A stretch of DNA of 64,000 bases. Origin: Ensifer sp. BR816. GTDB taxonomy: Bacteria > Pseudomonadota > Alphaproteobacteria > Rhizobiales > Rhizobiaceae. Below the pieces are notes generated by a model, which did not search any database, was not told the DNA's origin, and saw only the letters and a list, made by a program, of their open reading frames with translations. Every line of letters starts with the position of its first letter. The stretch's first letter is position 1. Below, piece by piece: positions 1 to 9,149 of the stretch. Location: the NCBI RefSeq assembly GCF_000378985.1, contig NZ_KB905370.1:5392799-5456798 (forward strand), given 5' to 3'. The position numbers and the translations under genes were made by a program.

Positions 1-204
1 TCGATGATTCTGAGCATCGCCCTGCTTGGACTTGCTGTTCGCACGCTGCCTCTCGGCACGGCTTATGCGGTCTGGACCGGAATCGGCACGATCGGCACCG
101 TCGTGCTCGGCATCATCCTCTTCGCCGAGCCGATGACCGTCGCGCGCCTTGGCTGCATCGGCCTGATCGTCGCCGGCATTGCCGGCCTGAAGCTTGCCGC
201 ATAA
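1..204 (+). CDS. sugE: SMR-family small multidrug/guanidinium exporter, C-terminal part
   Basis: Partial gene: the frame is open from base 1, so the start lies upstream of the window. The visible 67 residues hold two hydrophobic helices and the [11 protein letters not shown] motif that marks the SugE/Gdx branch of the small multidrug resistance family, proton-coupled dimeric inner-membrane exporters; characterised Gdx members export guanidinium. The conserved membrane glutamate of helix 1 lies outside the window. The family is clear from the motif; the substrate is inferred from the subfamily only. Confidence 0.85.
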   Translation, partial: SMILSIALLGLAVRTLPLGTAYAVWTGIGTIGTVVLGIILFAEPMTVARLGCIGLIVAGIAGLKLAA

Positions 205-248
205 CTTTAGATGAGGCGTCTACCGTTACGGCAGGCGGCTCTATCGCG

Positions 249-1034
249 TTACCTCAACGCGTCGAGGACAGCGGTGGCCGCCTGCATTTCCTGCCAGCGA
301 TTCTCGCGCCGTTGGAAGGCCTCCTCGTCGGTGCCCCAATGCTCGATCTGCCAGTCCTCGTCGACATGGGCGGCCGACCAGGCCTCTTCGGCCGAGAGCC
401 GGCCCAGGCCGATGGCGAGCGCCAGCAAAGCCGAGCCGGTCAATGCGGTCACCATGTGCAGGCAGGCGAGGCCGAGCGGCGTCGCAAAGGCGCGCAAGCC
501 TTCCGCATAGGCGGAAATCGCCTCGCGCGGCTGTTCCTGGTGGATGACGCCCTCGGCAAGGATGAAGCGGGCGCCGAGCGATTGGGCGGCCCAATCAAGA
601 ATGGGGTTCCAGATCGCGTTCTGCCGTTCCACAAGTCCGGCGGGGCTGTCGGCGCGATAGCAGAGAAGGTCAGTGCCGGCGAACCGGAGGATGTCGTCGA
701 AGACAGCGCGCTGGTCGAGCGCCACGCCGTCGATGGCCGTGTTGACGATCCGGGTCAGCGGCATGGCCGAGGGGTCGATGATATCGGTTTGCGCGTCCCA
801 CTCTGCCGCCAGGAGTTCGGCGAGCTTCAGCGTCGGGACGGCAAGGGGCCGCTTCGCGGGCGTGCGAAGGGGCCGCCCGTCGAGAAGCACCGCGTGCCCG
901 CCACCCTCGGCATCGGCGACGCCGACGGTTTTGTAGAAACGCTTTGCCACCGGCTTTTGCATCTGGATCTGAGCGCGGCGCACCGGATCTTCGTGGCTGA
1001 GTGCTCCGCTCAATTCGTCGCGAATATCAGGCAT
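249..1034 (-). CDS. ATP12-family F1 ATP synthase assembly chaperone
   Basis: A 261-residue protein of the ATP12 family. The mitochondrial homologue binds the F1 alpha subunit before the alpha3beta3 hexamer forms, and alphaproteobacteria carry the bacterial version. Family features include the RFYKTV stretch near the N-terminus, the LLDGRPLRTPAK segment, and the C-terminal EEAWSAAHVDEDWQ block with a W-G-x-D-E-E-A motif. It is the last gene of a minus-strand operon and overlaps the end of the HAD gene by 8 bases, which suggests translational coupling. Cytoplasmic. The family call is firm; the client protein is inferred. Confidence 0.92.
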   Translation of the reverse strand: MPDIRDELSGALSHEDPVRRAQIQMQKPVAKRFYKTVGVADAEGGGHAVLLDGRPLRTPAKRPLAVPTLKLAELLAAEWDAQTDIIDPSAMPLTRIVNTAIDGVALDQRAVFDDILRFAGTDLLCYRADSPAGLVERQNAIWNPILDWAAQSLGARFILAEGVIHQEQPREAISAYAEGLRAFATPLGLACLHMVTALTGSALLALAIGLGRLSAEEAWSAAHVDEDWQIEHWGTDEEAFQRRENRWQEMQAATAVLDALR

Positions 1035-1692
1035 GGTTCAATCCCATCCATTCGATGATATCTGCCGGTACATGGGCGATGTGGTCGGCGCCGGCCTCGA
1101 CCAGCGCCGGAACGCTGGCATAGCCCCAGGAAACCCCGAGGGCGCCGGCCCCGGCCGCCTTTGCCATCTGCATATCGTAGATCGCGTCGCCGATGACAAT
1201 CGTGTCTTTCGGGTCGACACCGGCCTCGGCGCAACACTCCATCACCATCGCCGGATGCGGCTTCGACGGGCAGTCGTCCGCCGTCCGCGAGACGAAGAAG
1301 AGCTTGTCGAAGCCGTGGGTCGCGGCGATGTGCCGGAGACCCTGCCTCGACTTTCCGGTCACGGCTCCGATCAACAGTTCTTCCCTGGCGGCCAGGGTCT
1401 GCACCATCTCTGCAATGCCGGGAAACAGTGCTTCCTGATAGACCTGTTCACTGCGCACCGAACTGAAAATGCCCTTGTAATGTGTCGTCATCGCGGTGGC
1501 GCGCGGGTCGATGTGGTCCTGGCCCAACAGGCGCGCGATCGCGATGTCGAGCGTCAACCCGATGATCGCCCTCGTCGCCAACGCCTCCGGCCGGGGGAGA
1601 TCGAAAGCCTCGAAGGTACGGCTCATCACCTCATGGATAAGGCCGGCGCTGTCGACCAGCGTTCCGTCGCAATCGAAGAGCACCAGCTTCAT
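1027..1692 (-). CDS. HAD-superfamily phosphatase (Gph-like)
   Basis: A 221-residue HAD hydrolase. Motif I is FDCDGTLVDS at the N-terminus (nucleophile and acid/base Asp), motif II is the Thr of GAVTGKS, motif III the Lys of PSKPHP, and motif IV is IGDAIYDM. An alpha-helical cap of the phosphoglycolate phosphatase type lies between motifs I and II. The ATG overlaps the stop of the upstream pseudouridine synthase by one base (TGATG), and the 3' end overlaps the ATP12 gene by 8, so the three genes form one transcription unit. The substrate cannot be read from the sequence. Confidence 0.9.
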   Translation of the reverse strand: MKLVLFDCDGTLVDSAGLIHEVMSRTFEAFDLPRPEALATRAIIGLTLDIAIARLLGQDHIDPRATAMTTHYKGIFSSVRSEQVYQEALFPGIAEMVQTLAAREELLIGAVTGKSRQGLRHIAATHGFDKLFFVSRTADDCPSKPHPAMVMECCAEAGVDPKDTIVIGDAIYDMQMAKAAGAGALGVSWGYASVPALVEAGADHIAHVPADIIEWMGLNHA

Positions 1693-2684
1693 CACTCGTC
1701 CTCGCCGGCGGCGTTCTCGTCGAGGCCGAGCAGGTTCCAGCTCTGCACCATATGCGGCGGCAAGGGGGCGGTAACCTTCAGCCGGCCGCCGTTCGGATGG
1801 GGGATGTCGATAAAGCGGGCATGCAGATGCAGGCGGTTCTGGATGCCGCCGGGGAAGGTCCAGTTGATGTCCGCTTCGAAATATTTCGGGTCGCCGATGA
1901 TCGGGTGGCCGATATGGGCGGCGTGGACGCGGAGCTGATGCGTGCGGCCGGTATAGGGTTCCATTTCCAGCCAGGCGAGGTTCTGGCCGGCCTGCTCGAT
2001 GATCCGATAGTAGGAAATGGCGTGGTCGGCGCCGTCGTCGCCGTGCTTGGCGATCCGCATCCGGTCGCCGTCCGGGGTCTGCTCCTTGACGAGCCAAGTG
2101 GAGATACGGTCCTCGCGCTTGCGCGGAACGCCCTTGACCAGCGACCAGTAGATCTTCCTTGTGTCGCGCTCTCGAAAGGCGGCGGTCAAGTGCTGTGCGG
2201 CGCCGCGCGTCCTGGCAATGACGAGCACGCCGGACGTGTCCCGGTCCAGCCGATGGACCAGACGCGGCTTCTCGCCCTTCTGGCTCGTCCAGGCCTCGAG
2301 CATCTTGTCGACATGCCGGTTGACGCCCGAGCCGCCCTGGACGGCCAGGCCCGCCGGCTTGTTGAGCACGATGACCTTGGCATCCTCGTGCAGCACCATG
2401 CGCGACAGCAGTTCTCCATCGGAGGAGTGGCGCAGGTCCCGCCCGGCGATCGGCCCCGACTTCACATCCTTGGCGTCGACGCCAAGCGGCGGAACGCGGA
2501 TCGTCTGGCCGGGCTGCACGCGCGTATCGGATTTCGCCCGCGCGCCGTCGACGCGGATCTGGCCGGAGCGCAGCAATTTTTGCAGCGGCCCGAAACCCAG
2601 TCCGGGAAAATGCACCTTGAACCAGCGGTCGAGGCGCATGCCCGCCTCGTCGCCGTCCACTTGCCTGTGTTCTATGCCTGCCAT
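1692..2684 (-). CDS. rluC: RluA/RluC-family 23S rRNA pseudouridine synthase
   Basis: Converts uridine to pseudouridine in rRNA. An N-terminal S4 RNA-binding domain (about residues 10-75, with MRLDRWFKVHFP) is followed by the synthase domain containing HRLDRDTSG, whose first Asp is the catalytic residue of the family, and the C-terminal GRTHQLRVH motif. I chose the start MAGIEHRQV at 2684 because family members begin close to it; an in-frame start at 2711 would add nine residues. First gene of the rluC-HAD-ATP12 operon. The exact rRNA position modified is not certain; RluC-like by overall resemblance. Confidence 0.88.
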   Translation of the reverse strand: MAGIEHRQVDGDEAGMRLDRWFKVHFPGLGFGPLQKLLRSGQIRVDGARAKSDTRVQPGQTIRVPPLGVDAKDVKSGPIAGRDLRHSSDGELLSRMVLHEDAKVIVLNKPAGLAVQGGSGVNRHVDKMLEAWTSQKGEKPRLVHRLDRDTSGVLVIARTRGAAQHLTAAFRERDTRKIYWSLVKGVPRKREDRISTWLVKEQTPDGDRMRIAKHGDDGADHAISYYRIIEQAGQNLAWLEMEPYTGRTHQLRVHAAHIGHPIIGDPKYFEADINWTFPGGIQNRLHLHARFIDIPHPNGGRLKVTAPLPPHMVQSWNLLGLDENAAGEDE

Positions 2685-2889
2685 TGCCGCGGTCCGCTTC
2701 CAGTTCTTCAAGGCGTGGCTTTAGACCATTGCGGCCATCAGGGCCAGTCCGGCGAGGACCGTAGGCCGCAAAAGAACGGCGGGGGAGGGAAAAGGCGTGG
2801 TGCCGCCCCCGCATGGTCTGCAACACCATTCGTTAAGCGCCCACCGCTACTGTCGTAGCGATGTCTTATATGTGACCCGGTCGGTGGCG

Positions 2890-3201
2890 ATGGCGAAGCA
2901 AGCACTGAACTACACGCACTACGATCTGAAGGTGCAAAGGGCCGGCACGCGCATCGAGATCACTCTGTCGGCAGTTGCCAATGTTCGCCTGATGACCGAT
3001 GTCAACTTCACGCGCTACACGGAGACGCTGAAGCATCAGTTTTTTGGTGGCGCGGCGCGGAAGTCGCCGCTGCGGATGACGATCCCGGAGACCGCGCACT
3101 GGCATCTCGTGATCGACACCGAAGGCCATCACGGCCTTGCGGAATCGAGCGTGCGCGTCATCGAATCTGCCGGCCAGCCGCGATTTCAGCCGGCGTCCTG
3201 A
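2890..3201 (+). CDS. DUF1883 domain protein
   Basis: A 103-residue protein that is essentially one DUF1883 domain. The chosen ATG gives the N-terminus MAKQALNYTHYDL typical of the family; the open frame extends upstream to 2797 but that part looks like non-coding sequence. The domain is small and beta-rich, of unknown function, and is sometimes fused to TIR domains in other bacteria. No signal peptide or membrane segment. Transcribed divergently from rluC and convergent with fghA. Confidence 0.75.
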   Translation: MAKQALNYTHYDLKVQRAGTRIEITLSAVANVRLMTDVNFTRYTETLKHQFFGGAARKSPLRMTIPETAHWHLVIDTEGHHGLAESSVRVIESAGQPRFQPAS

Positions 3202-3234
3202 GCGAGAGCCCGAGATCGGCCAACGACGGGTGTC

Positions 3235-4068
3235 TCAGCCGAGTTTCTCCGCGTGCCACTTCAGGTGATCGTCCATGAAGGTCGAGATGAAGTAATAGGA
3301 GTGGTCGTAGCGCTCGTGCATGCGAAGCGTGAGGCCGATGCCGGTGCCCTTTACCGCCTCTTCGAAGAGCCACGGCCGCAAGCCGTTATCGAGGAAGCCG
3401 TCCGCCTTGCCCTGGTCGATCAGGAATTCCGGGAAGCGTGCCCCGTCCTCGACGAGCGCGCAGGCGTCGTATTTTCGCCATGCGGCTTTGTCCGCGCCGA
3501 GATATTTCTCGAAGGCGCCGACCGACCAATCGGCGGAAGACGGCGCCACGATCGGGGCGAAGGCGGAGCAGCTCCTGAAGCGCCCGGGGTTTTTGAGCGC
3601 GATCGTCATCGCGCCGTGGCCGCCCATCGAATGGCCGAAGATGCCCTGTCGGTCCATGTCGGCGCGGAACTGCTCGCGGATGAGGGCCGGAAGTTCTTCA
3701 GTGATGTAGCTGTACATCCGGTAGTGCTCGGCCCAGGGCTCCTGCGTCGCATCGAGATAGAATCCGGCGCCCTTGCCCATCTGCCAATTCGTCAGCTCGT
3801 CGGCCACGTCGGCTCCGCGCGGGCTGGTATCCGGGCAGACGACGATCAGTCCGAGCGCAGACGCCAGGCGGCGGTATTCGCCCTTTTCCATGACGTTGGC
3901 ATGGGTGCAGGTGAGGCCGGAGAGATACCAAAGGACCGGGCGCGGCTCGCTGGTCGCCTGCGGCGGCACATAGACGGCGAAGGTCATTTCGCCCTTGCAG
4001 GCCTTGGAGTCATGGGCGAAGACGCCCTGCATGCCGCCGAAGGCAGTGTTCTGCGAGATGATCTTCAT
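3235..4068 (-). CDS. fghA: S-formylglutathione hydrolase
   Basis: A 277-residue alpha/beta hydrolase of the esterase D family that hydrolyses S-formylglutathione to formate and glutathione, the second step of glutathione-dependent formaldehyde detoxification. The nucleophile elbow is GHSMGGHGA; the catalytic Asp (in DQGKADGFL) and His (in YDHSYYF) follow in order, and LSGLTC is the oxyanion region. An AGGGAG ribosome site precedes the ATG at 4068; a longer in-frame extension to 4749 is a shadow of the neighbouring gene. frmA, the first pathway step, lies 1.2 kb upstream on the same strand. Confidence 0.95.
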   Translation of the reverse strand: MKIISQNTAFGGMQGVFAHDSKACKGEMTFAVYVPPQATSEPRPVLWYLSGLTCTHANVMEKGEYRRLASALGLIVVCPDTSPRGADVADELTNWQMGKGAGFYLDATQEPWAEHYRMYSYITEELPALIREQFRADMDRQGIFGHSMGGHGAMTIALKNPGRFRSCSAFAPIVAPSSADWSVGAFEKYLGADKAAWRKYDACALVEDGARFPEFLIDQGKADGFLDNGLRPWLFEEAVKGTGIGLTLRMHERYDHSYYFISTFMDDHLKWHAEKLG

Positions 4069-4085
4069 CGAAATGCTCCCTGTAC

Positions 4086-4742
4086 TCATGGAGTGCCGCC
4101 CGCAAGCTGAACCGCGGCATTGACCGCGGCTGCAACCAGCACCGTGTTGAAGAAGAACGACACGACCGCATGCATCAGGTTGACGCGTCGCATTGCCGTC
4201 GTGGTGATGGCGACGTCGGAGGTTTGCGCGGTCATGCCGATGACGAAGGCAAAATAGAGAAAGTCGTAACCGCCGGGCGCGTCCGTTTCCGGAAAGGCAA
4301 GGCCCCGCGACGCCGGATTGCTGCCGTCGGCTCGACGGTTCGCAAGCCAGTAGAGATGCGCATAGTGCAGCGCCGCCATCGTATGGACGGTTGCCCATCC
4401 AAGGGTGACCGAGGCGAAGGCGAGGGTCAATTCGACCGCGCCGCCGTCCCCGGTGCGATTGAGCGCGACGAACAGCGCAACCAGCGAGATCGCTGCCGCC
4501 GAAAGCGTCACGAGGAAGATGACAGGTTCCGGTTCGCCGGTGTCGCGTGCATTCGCCGCGAGATAACCGCCGGTTAGCTTGGGCAGCCGGAAGGCCGTTA
4601 TCGTCAGGTAGATGCAGAAGAAGACAATGGCGGCGACCTCGATCGCCTGATCGCGAAACAGCGCATGGCCCACCGGCGCACTGACAAGGGCACCGGTGAG
4701 CGCCAGGTAGAATGGCCAATGTCTCAGCCGATTTGATGTCAT
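4086..4742 (-). CDS. DUF1345 inner-membrane protein
   Basis: About 218 residues with four to five predicted membrane helices and the conserved DUF1345 segment around FLYFAFVIGMTAQTSD. Function unknown. I placed the start at the ATG at 4742 (MTSNRLRHW); a GTG at 4772 would overlap the stop of the yaiI-like gene by four bases (GTGA) and is the alternative. The stop is 17 bases before the fghA start, so it may be cotranscribed with formaldehyde oxidation genes, but nothing in the sequence links it to that pathway. Confidence 0.8.
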   Translation of the reverse strand: MTSNRLRHWPFYLALTGALVSAPVGHALFRDQAIEVAAIVFFCIYLTITAFRLPKLTGGYLAANARDTGEPEPVIFLVTLSAAAISLVALFVALNRTGDGGAVELTLAFASVTLGWATVHTMAALHYAHLYWLANRRADGSNPASRGLAFPETDAPGGYDFLYFAFVIGMTAQTSDVAITTTAMRRVNLMHAVVSFFFNTVLVAAAVNAAVQLAGGTP

Positions 4743-4768
4743 TCGCCACTCACACTGCCGTTCCGCGC

Positions 4769-5209
4769 TCACCTTTTGACGCGACGGCAGAGCCGGTCAA
4801 GAGTTTCGAGAAAGGCAGAGCGGTCTCGCGCGGAGAAAGAGGCGTTGTAGCCCTTGCTTTCGCCCGTCTCCCGCAGGTGGGCACCAAGGTCGCGCATCGC
4901 GGAAGCCATGCCGATGTTCGTCTTGTCGAAGACGCGGCCGGTAGGGCCAGTGACGAGCGCGCCCGCGATGACGCAGCGCCCGGCAAGCGGAACGTCGGCG
5001 GTGATGACGATGTCACCTTCGCCCGCGTGCTCGGCAATCCAATTGTCGGCGGCGTCGAAGCCGGCCGAGACGATGACGTTGTGCACCATCGGGTCACGCG
5101 AAGGCCGCAGGCCCGAATTGGCGACAAGGGTGACTTCGAAGCCGTGGCGTTCGGCAACCTTGAGGATTTCCGCCTTCACCGGGCAGGCATCGGCATCGAC
5201 ATAGATCAT
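4769..5209 (-). CDS. YaiI/YqxD family protein (UPF0178, DUF188)
   Basis: A 146-residue cytoplasmic protein starting MIYVDADACPVK, the family signature with two acidic residues and a Cys. NYN/PIN-like nuclease folds have been proposed for this family, consistent with the clustered Asp residues (VDADACP, ITADVPLA), but activity is not established. It lies between frmA upstream and DUF1345 downstream on the same strand. Confidence 0.88.
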   Translation of the reverse strand: MIYVDADACPVKAEILKVAERHGFEVTLVANSGLRPSRDPMVHNVIVSAGFDAADNWIAEHAGEGDIVITADVPLAGRCVIAGALVTGPTGRVFDKTNIGMASAMRDLGAHLRETGESKGYNASFSARDRSAFLETLDRLCRRVKR

Positions 5210-5285
5210 GATTGCGATTCGCTGCAGCCGCGGAAAGCGCCGGATTTCAATTGGTTCCGGCGCTTCCCTGATTCATGATGTGAGC

Positions 5286-6413
5286 TCAGTAGAGCACGAC
5301 CGAACGGATGCTTTCGCCGGAATGCATCAGCTCGAAGCCCTTGTTGATCTCCTCGAGCGGCATCGTGTGGGTGATCATCGGGTCGATCTCGATCTTGCCC
5401 TCCATGTACCAGTCGACGATCTTCGGCACGTCGGTGCGGCCGCGGGCGCCGCCGAACGCGGTGCCCATCCAGGAGCGGCCGGTGACAAGCTGGAACGGCC
5501 GGGTGGAAATCTCCTGGCCGGCGCCGGCCACCCCGATCACCACCGACTTGCCCCAGCCGCGATGCGAGGCCTCGAGCGCCTGGCGCATCACCTTCACATT
5601 GCCGGTGCAGTCGAAGGTGTAGTCGGCGCCGCCGATCTGGTCGGCGCCGCGCTTCGTCAGGTTGACGAGATAGGCGACGATATCCTCGTCGATCTCCGTC
5701 GGGTTGACGAAATGGGTCATGCCGAAGCGTTCGCCCCAGGCCTTCTTGTCGTTGTTCAGATCGACGCCGATGATCATGTCGGCGCCGGCAAGGCGAAGCC
5801 CCTGGATGACGTTGAGACCGATGCCGCCCAAACCGAAGACGACCGCGGTGGAGCCCATCTCCACCTTGGCGGTGTTGATCACCGCGCCGATGCCGGTGGT
5901 GACGCCGCAGCCGATATAGCAGATCTTGTCGAAGGGGGCGTCCGGGTTGACCTTGGCGACGGCGATCTCCGGCAAGACGGTGAAGTTGGCGAAGGTCGAG
6001 CAGCCCATATAGTGGTGGATCTTGTCCTTGCCGATCGAAAAGCGGCTCGTGCCGTCCGGCATCAGCCCTTGCCCCTGGGTGGCGCGGATGGCGGTGCAAA
6101 GATTGGTCTTGCGGGACAGGCAGGAGGGGCAGGACCGGCATTCCGGCGTGTAGAGCGGAATCACATGGTCGCCCTTCTTGACCGAGGTGACGCCGGGGCC
6201 GACATCGACGACGATGCCGGCGCCCTCATGGCCGAGGATCGCCGGAAACAGCCCCTCGGGGTCGGCACCCGACAGGGTGAAGTCGTCGGTGTGGCAGATG
6301 CCGGTCGCTTTGACCTCGATCAGCACCTCGCCGGCCTTCGGGCCCTCGAGCTGTACGGTCATGATTTCCAGCGGCTTGCCGGCCTGAACGGCCACGGCGG
6401 CACGTACGTCCAT
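5286..6413 (-). CDS. frmA: S-(hydroxymethyl)glutathione dehydrogenase / class III alcohol dehydrogenase
   Basis: A 375-residue zinc-dependent dehydrogenase that oxidises S-hydroxymethylglutathione to S-formylglutathione with NAD; the class also reduces S-nitrosoglutathione. Catalytic zinc ligands lie in ATGICHTD and GHEGAG, the structural zinc is held by the four cysteines of [17 protein letters not shown], and the nucleotide fold has GLGGIGL. Length and C-terminus match the family exactly. The ATG at 6413 follows a purine-rich AGAGAG stretch. Upstream partner of fghA on the same strand. Confidence 0.96.
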   Translation of the reverse strand: MDVRAAVAVQAGKPLEIMTVQLEGPKAGEVLIEVKATGICHTDDFTLSGADPEGLFPAILGHEGAGIVVDVGPGVTSVKKGDHVIPLYTPECRSCPSCLSRKTNLCTAIRATQGQGLMPDGTSRFSIGKDKIHHYMGCSTFANFTVLPEIAVAKVNPDAPFDKICYIGCGVTTGIGAVINTAKVEMGSTAVVFGLGGIGLNVIQGLRLAGADMIIGVDLNNDKKAWGERFGMTHFVNPTEIDEDIVAYLVNLTKRGADQIGGADYTFDCTGNVKVMRQALEASHRGWGKSVVIGVAGAGQEISTRPFQLVTGRSWMGTAFGGARGRTDVPKIVDWYMEGKIEIDPMITHTMPLEEINKGFELMHSGESIRSVVLY

Positions 6414-6507
6414 CTCTCTTCTCCCTCGAAATCGCAACTGTTCGGCGATCGCACTGCAACCGTCAATACAACGACAGGCGCCGCGCGTAAGCTGAAAACT
6501 GCATGAC

Positions 6508-6903
6508 TTAGCGGATAATTTCCTCGATCCGTTCGAGCTCGCCTTCGAGCACTGCAATCGCCTCTGCGGTCTGCGCGTGGAGCCTTTTGACGATCTCGAG
6601 CTGTTCGCGAAGCGCGACCTGCGAAGGGGCCGGGGCCTCGTCAGGGGCGCGCCCGGTCCCGGTAACCAGCCAGGCCGGCGTGACGCCGAGTGCTCCGGCG
6701 AGCATGAAAAGCAGGTTTGTGCGGGGCTCGGCGCGGTCGCGTTCCCAGGAGGATATCGTCTCGCTGCGCACCCCGATCCTGCCTGCCAGTTCCCTGATCG
6801 AAAGCTTTGCCGCGTCGCGCGCTCTCCAGATACGGCCGCCCAGCGTGTCGCCGTCTCCTGTCTGGCGCAGGCGCGCGATCACGGTTTCGGTGGATAAGCG
6901 CAT
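6508..6903 (-). CDS. XRE-family HTH transcriptional regulator
   Basis: A 131-residue cytoplasmic regulator. A Cro/C1-type helix-turn-helix occupies roughly residues 22-78 ([23 protein letters not shown]), followed by a short linker and a C-terminal amphipathic helix ([29 protein letters not shown]) likely to mediate oligomerisation. The ATG at 6903 has a strong AGGAGAG ribosome site; upstream in-frame sequence is non-coding in character. It lies 94 bases upstream of frmA on the same strand, so it may regulate frmA or be cotranscribed with it; that is inference. Confidence 0.85.
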   Translation of the reverse strand: MRLSTETVIARLRQTGDGDTLGGRIWRARDAAKLSIRELAGRIGVRSETISSWERDRAEPRTNLLFMLAGALGVTPAWLVTGTGRAPDEAPAPSQVALREQLEIVKRLHAQTAEAIAVLEGELERIEEIIR

Positions 6904-7158
6904 GGCTCGCTCTCCTCTTGACCTGACACCTTCAGTGGCTCGACGGCGGCTGACTTGCCGGCTATGAGCGAAGGCGAGTGTAAGTCTATAGGCTTTCCCC
7001 CGGGGGCAGAGCATTCCGAAGCGGCATAAACACGGTCAAATGCGGCTAGCCGCCGATCGATCCCCTGTCCACGGCCCATTCAACGAGGACGTTGAAACAG
7101 CGATAAAACGGGTTAGGGTCGGCAACGACGTTCAGCACCCATTCTGGAAATCTTGCTC

Positions 7159-8091
7159 GTGAACGAAAACGCACAAGTGGCTGCTCCCCAAAGCAGTGCG
7201 GTTATGCAGGGTGTGATGATCATGCTGTTTGCCATGATCATTCTGCCCTGCATGGATGCCATCGCGAAATACATGGCGGTTCACGAGGGCATGTCGCCTG
7301 GGCAGGTGACCTTCTATCGCTTCTTCTTTCAACTCGTCTCGATCGTTCCGCTGCTGCTGACGGCCGGAGGCTTGCGGGCGATCTATCCGAAGCGACTTTG
7401 GCCCAACCTGCTGCGCGGCGTGCTGCTTGCGGGGGCGGCGCTGCTCTTTTTCGTTTCCGTGAAATACATGCCGCTTGCCGACGCATTCGCAATCTATTTC
7501 GTCGAGCCCTTCATCCTGACATGCCTTTCGGCATTGATCCTGCGGGAGAAGGTCGGCTGGCGCCGGTGGACGGCGATTGCCGTTGGTTTCGGCGGCGCGA
7601 TGATCGTTATCCAGCCGAGCTTTGCCGTCTTCGGATTGACGGCGCTGCTACCGATGGTCTGCGCCTTCCTGTTCGCCTGCTATCTCTTCCTCAACCGCGC
7701 GGTCGGCAGTGCCGACTCGCCACTTGCCATGCAGACGGTCGCCGGTGTCGGCGGTACGCTCTTCATGGTGGCCGTCATCGCGATCGGCAATGGACTGGGC
7801 GCTGTCGACTTCGAGCCATCGCTGCCGCGATCGGGCGTCGGCTGGATCCTCGTCATCGCCCTGGGCACGATTTCGGGCTACGGCCATCTCCTCGTCGTGA
7901 AGGCATTCCGCCTGGCGCCGCTGTCGCTGTTGGCGCCGTTCCACTATTTCGAGATCGTCTCCGCGACGGCCCTCGGCTACCTTGTCTTCGGCGACTTTCC
8001 GACGCCCTCGCGATGGCTCGGCATTGCCATCATTGTCGGCTCCGGACTGTTCATCATCTGGCGTGAAAGAGGAAAGCGGCCGCCGAATTAA
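7159..8091 (+). CDS. DMT-superfamily permease (EamA domains)
   Basis: About 310 residues with ten predicted membrane helices in two EamA repeats, the drug/metabolite transporter arrangement. The end of the first repeat has the conserved ALILREKVGWRRW segment and the second ends YLVFGDFPTPSRWLG. No substrate can be assigned. I favour the GTG at 7159, about nine bases after GGAAA; a TTG at 7153 is also possible. Transcribed convergently with lipB, 11 bases apart. Confidence 0.88.
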   Translation: MNENAQVAAPQSSAVMQGVMIMLFAMIILPCMDAIAKYMAVHEGMSPGQVTFYRFFFQLVSIVPLLLTAGGLRAIYPKRLWPNLLRGVLLAGAALLFFVSVKYMPLADAFAIYFVEPFILTCLSALILREKVGWRRWTAIAVGFGGAMIVIQPSFAVFGLTALLPMVCAFLFACYLFLNRAVGSADSPLAMQTVAGVGGTLFMVAVIAIGNGLGAVDFEPSLPRSGVGWILVIALGTISGYGHLLVVKAFRLAPLSLLAPFHYFEIVSATALGYLVFGDFPTPSRWLGIAIIVGSGLFIIWRERGKRPPN

Positions 8092-8102
8092 CGCGCTTCC
8101 GG

Positions 8103-8822
8103 TTATTCGTTGTCGGTGCGCGTCGGACCGAACACCTGTTCGAACGCTTCCCTGATCCGTATATCTACGTCGGACATCATCACCGGCAGGCCCAGATCGA
8201 CAAGGCTGGTCACGCCAAAGTCCCGAATGCCGCAGGGCACAATTCCGCCGAAATGGTCGAGATCCGGATCGACGTTCAGCGAGAAGCCATGGAAGCTTAC
8301 CCATTTGCGCAACCGGATGCCGATGGCGGCGATTTTGTCTTCGGCCGTCGATCCGTCGATGAGCGGCAACTTTTCCGGGCGGCGCACCCAGACGCCGACG
8401 CGGTCCTCCCGCCGTTCTCCCTTGATGTTCATCGAAGCGAGAGTTCCGATGACGACGCTTTCGAGGGCAGCGACGAAACCGCGAACGTCCTGGCGGCGGC
8501 GCTTCAGGTCGAGCATGACATAGACGACCCGCTGTCCCGGGCCGTGATAGGTGTATTCGCCGCCGCGACCGGTCGCAAATACTGGGAAGCGTCCGGGCAT
8601 CACCAGGTCCGTTTCATTAGCGCTCGTCCCCGCCGTGTAGAGGGGCGGGTGCTCGACCAGCCAGACGAGCTCGTCGGCGGTGCCGTCCGCAATCGCGGCG
8701 GCCTCCCGCTCCATTGTTTCGACCGCCTGTGGATAATCGACAAGGGAGGGGGCGATGCGCCAGCGCACCGGTGGCGATTCCGCTGGAGCGAACATGGTCT
8801 GGCTGAGAGTCTCACGCTGCAT
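8103..8822 (-). CDS. lipB: Octanoyl-[acyl carrier protein]:protein octanoyltransferase
   Basis: Transfers octanoyl from ACP to lipoyl domains, the first step of protein lipoylation; its clients include PdhB and PdhC at the end of this window. The 239-residue protein has the family motifs [13 protein letters not shown], the Lys of [10 protein letters not shown] (Lys163) and the catalytic Cys in [11 protein letters not shown] (Cys197). Length is normal. Start ATG at 8822. Convergent with the DMT permease. Confidence 0.95.
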   Translation of the reverse strand: MQRETLSQTMFAPAESPPVRWRIAPSLVDYPQAVETMEREAAAIADGTADELVWLVEHPPLYTAGTSANETDLVMPGRFPVFATGRGGEYTYHGPGQRVVYVMLDLKRRRQDVRGFVAALESVVIGTLASMNIKGERREDRVGVWVRRPEKLPLIDGSTAEDKIAAIGIRLRKWVSFHGFSLNVDPDLDHFGGIVPCGIRDFGVTSLVDLGLPVMMSDVDIRIREAFEQVFGPTRTDNE

Positions 8823-8952
8823 GGGGGGCCTGCATTGATGATTTTCCGGCCTGTAAATGGGGCCGTGCGCGGCAAGAGTCCAGCGTTTCCAGCGCTTCGC
8901 GGAGGGGGCGCGTAAATAGTTCCATTTCCCGTCAAATTTCTGACGCCATACC

Positions 8953-8981
8953 CTTGTGCACCCCGAATCCTTTTGCTACAT
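8953..8981 (+). promoter_or_regulatory. Housekeeping sigma promoter for tRNA-Leu
   Basis: CTTGTG at 8953-8958 and CTACAT at 8976-8981, separated by exactly 17 bases, match the rhizobial sigma-70 consensus (CTTGAC, 17 bases, CTATAT) at 9 of 12 positions. Transcription would begin near 8988, about 30 bases before the tRNA. Confidence 0.7.
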
Positions 8982-9016
8982 GCAGCCCCGCCGACGCAAT
9001 CGGCACCTACCACGAT

Positions 9017-9101
9017 GCGGTCGTGGCGGAATTGGTAGACGCGCAGCGTTGAGGTCGCTGTGGGGCAACCCGTGGAAGTTCGAGTCTTCTCGACCGCACC
9101 A
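9017..9101 (+). tRNA. tRNA-Leu (anticodon GAG)
   Basis: An 85-base class II tRNA. The acceptor stem pairs GCGGTCG (9017-9023) with CGACCGC (9091-9097), followed by encoded ACCA. The anticodon stem CAGCG/CGCTG encloses the loop TTGAGGT, giving anticodon GAG at 9051-9053, and a long variable arm follows, as expected for leucine. The T arm contains GTTCGAGTC. It has its own promoter upstream and a terminator downstream. Confidence 0.97.
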
Positions 9102-9111
9102 TCGAATTTAA

Positions 9112-9149
9112 AGAACCCCCGTAAACCTATGGTTTGGCGGGGTTTTTAT
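9112..9149 (+). terminator. Intrinsic terminator of tRNA-Leu
   Basis: AACCCC (9114-9119) pairs with GGGGTT (9139-9144), and the inner GTAAACC / GGTTTG can extend the stem; a TTTTTATTT tract follows. It lies 10 bases after the tRNA 3' end. Confidence 0.8.

Noticed and set aside
1027..2829. 600-codon frame that could be read as a fusion protein ending in the HAD domain
   Set aside because: The upstream part is another frame of rluC; the HAD gene has its own ATG at 1692 coupled to the rluC stop.
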